Positions 5,368 to 5,369 of a DNA stretch of 5,369 nt are shown piece after piece (the stretch's first letter is position 1; the number at the start of each line of letters is the position of its first letter). The notes beneath the pieces were generated by a model that had not been told where the DNA came from, made no database searches, and saw only the letters and a list, made by a program, of their open reading frames with translations. Made by a program: the position numbers and the translations under genes. The stretch covers positions 1 through 5,369 of the forward strand of contig CABUCT010000089.1 in assembly GCA_902490145.1 (NCBI GenBank), written 5' to 3'. The stretch comes from an uncultured Oscillospiraceae bacterium (GTDB lineage Bacteria > Bacillota > Clostridia > Oscillospirales > Acutalibacteraceae).

Positions 5368-5369
5368 AA

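Overview
The window is AT-rich chromosomal DNA with tight Shine-Dalgarno spacing. It carries a dockerin-bearing polysaccharide deacetylase, a DacF-like D-Ala-D-Ala carboxypeptidase and a YpsC/RlmL-type rRNA methyltransferase. Together these suggest a Gram-positive anaerobe of the Clostridia, most like the Oscillospiraceae/Ruminococcaceae of gut or rumen. That assignment is an inference from gene content and style; no marker gene is present to prove it.

Layout, left to right. Bases 1-185 hold the 3' end of a small leucine-rich membrane protein gene. A good sigma-A-type promoter (192-220) then precedes a plus-strand cluster: a THUMP-domain 23S rRNA guanine-N2 methyltransferase (250-1368), a signal-less polysaccharide deacetylase-like protein (1379-2080) and an exported, dockerin-containing paralogue of it (2127-3137). 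The gaps are only 10 and 46 bases and no terminator is seen between these genes, so they are probably one operon. A strong hairpin with U-tracts in both directions (3146-3179) closes the cluster and also terminates the convergent minus-strand gene for a D-alanyl-D-alanine carboxypeptidase (3212-4534). The carboxypeptidase gene is divergent from a plus-strand calcineurin-like metallophosphoesterase gene (4671-5354). Their shared 136-base intergenic region contains candidate back-to-back promoters and an 18-base perfect inverted repeat that could be an operator.

How the genes relate. Three of the five complete genes look directed at glycans or the cell envelope: two NodB/CE4-type deacetylases and one penicillin-binding carboxypeptidase. 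The methyltransferase is a ribosome-modification housekeeping gene that appears to lead the deacetylase operon. The most notable feature is the tandem deacetylase pair. The two catalytic domains align without a gap over about 229 residues at roughly 53% identity (counted by eye). The second copy has a signal/lipobox peptide and a two-repeat dockerin module placed in front of the domain, so one copy appears cytoplasmic and the other extracellular. I see no RNA genes, CRISPR arrays, insertion sequences or phage genes, and no gene-free stretch longer than 300 bases. Nothing here clearly amounts to a wholly new system; the findings are mostly unusual domain layouts and substituted active-site residues.
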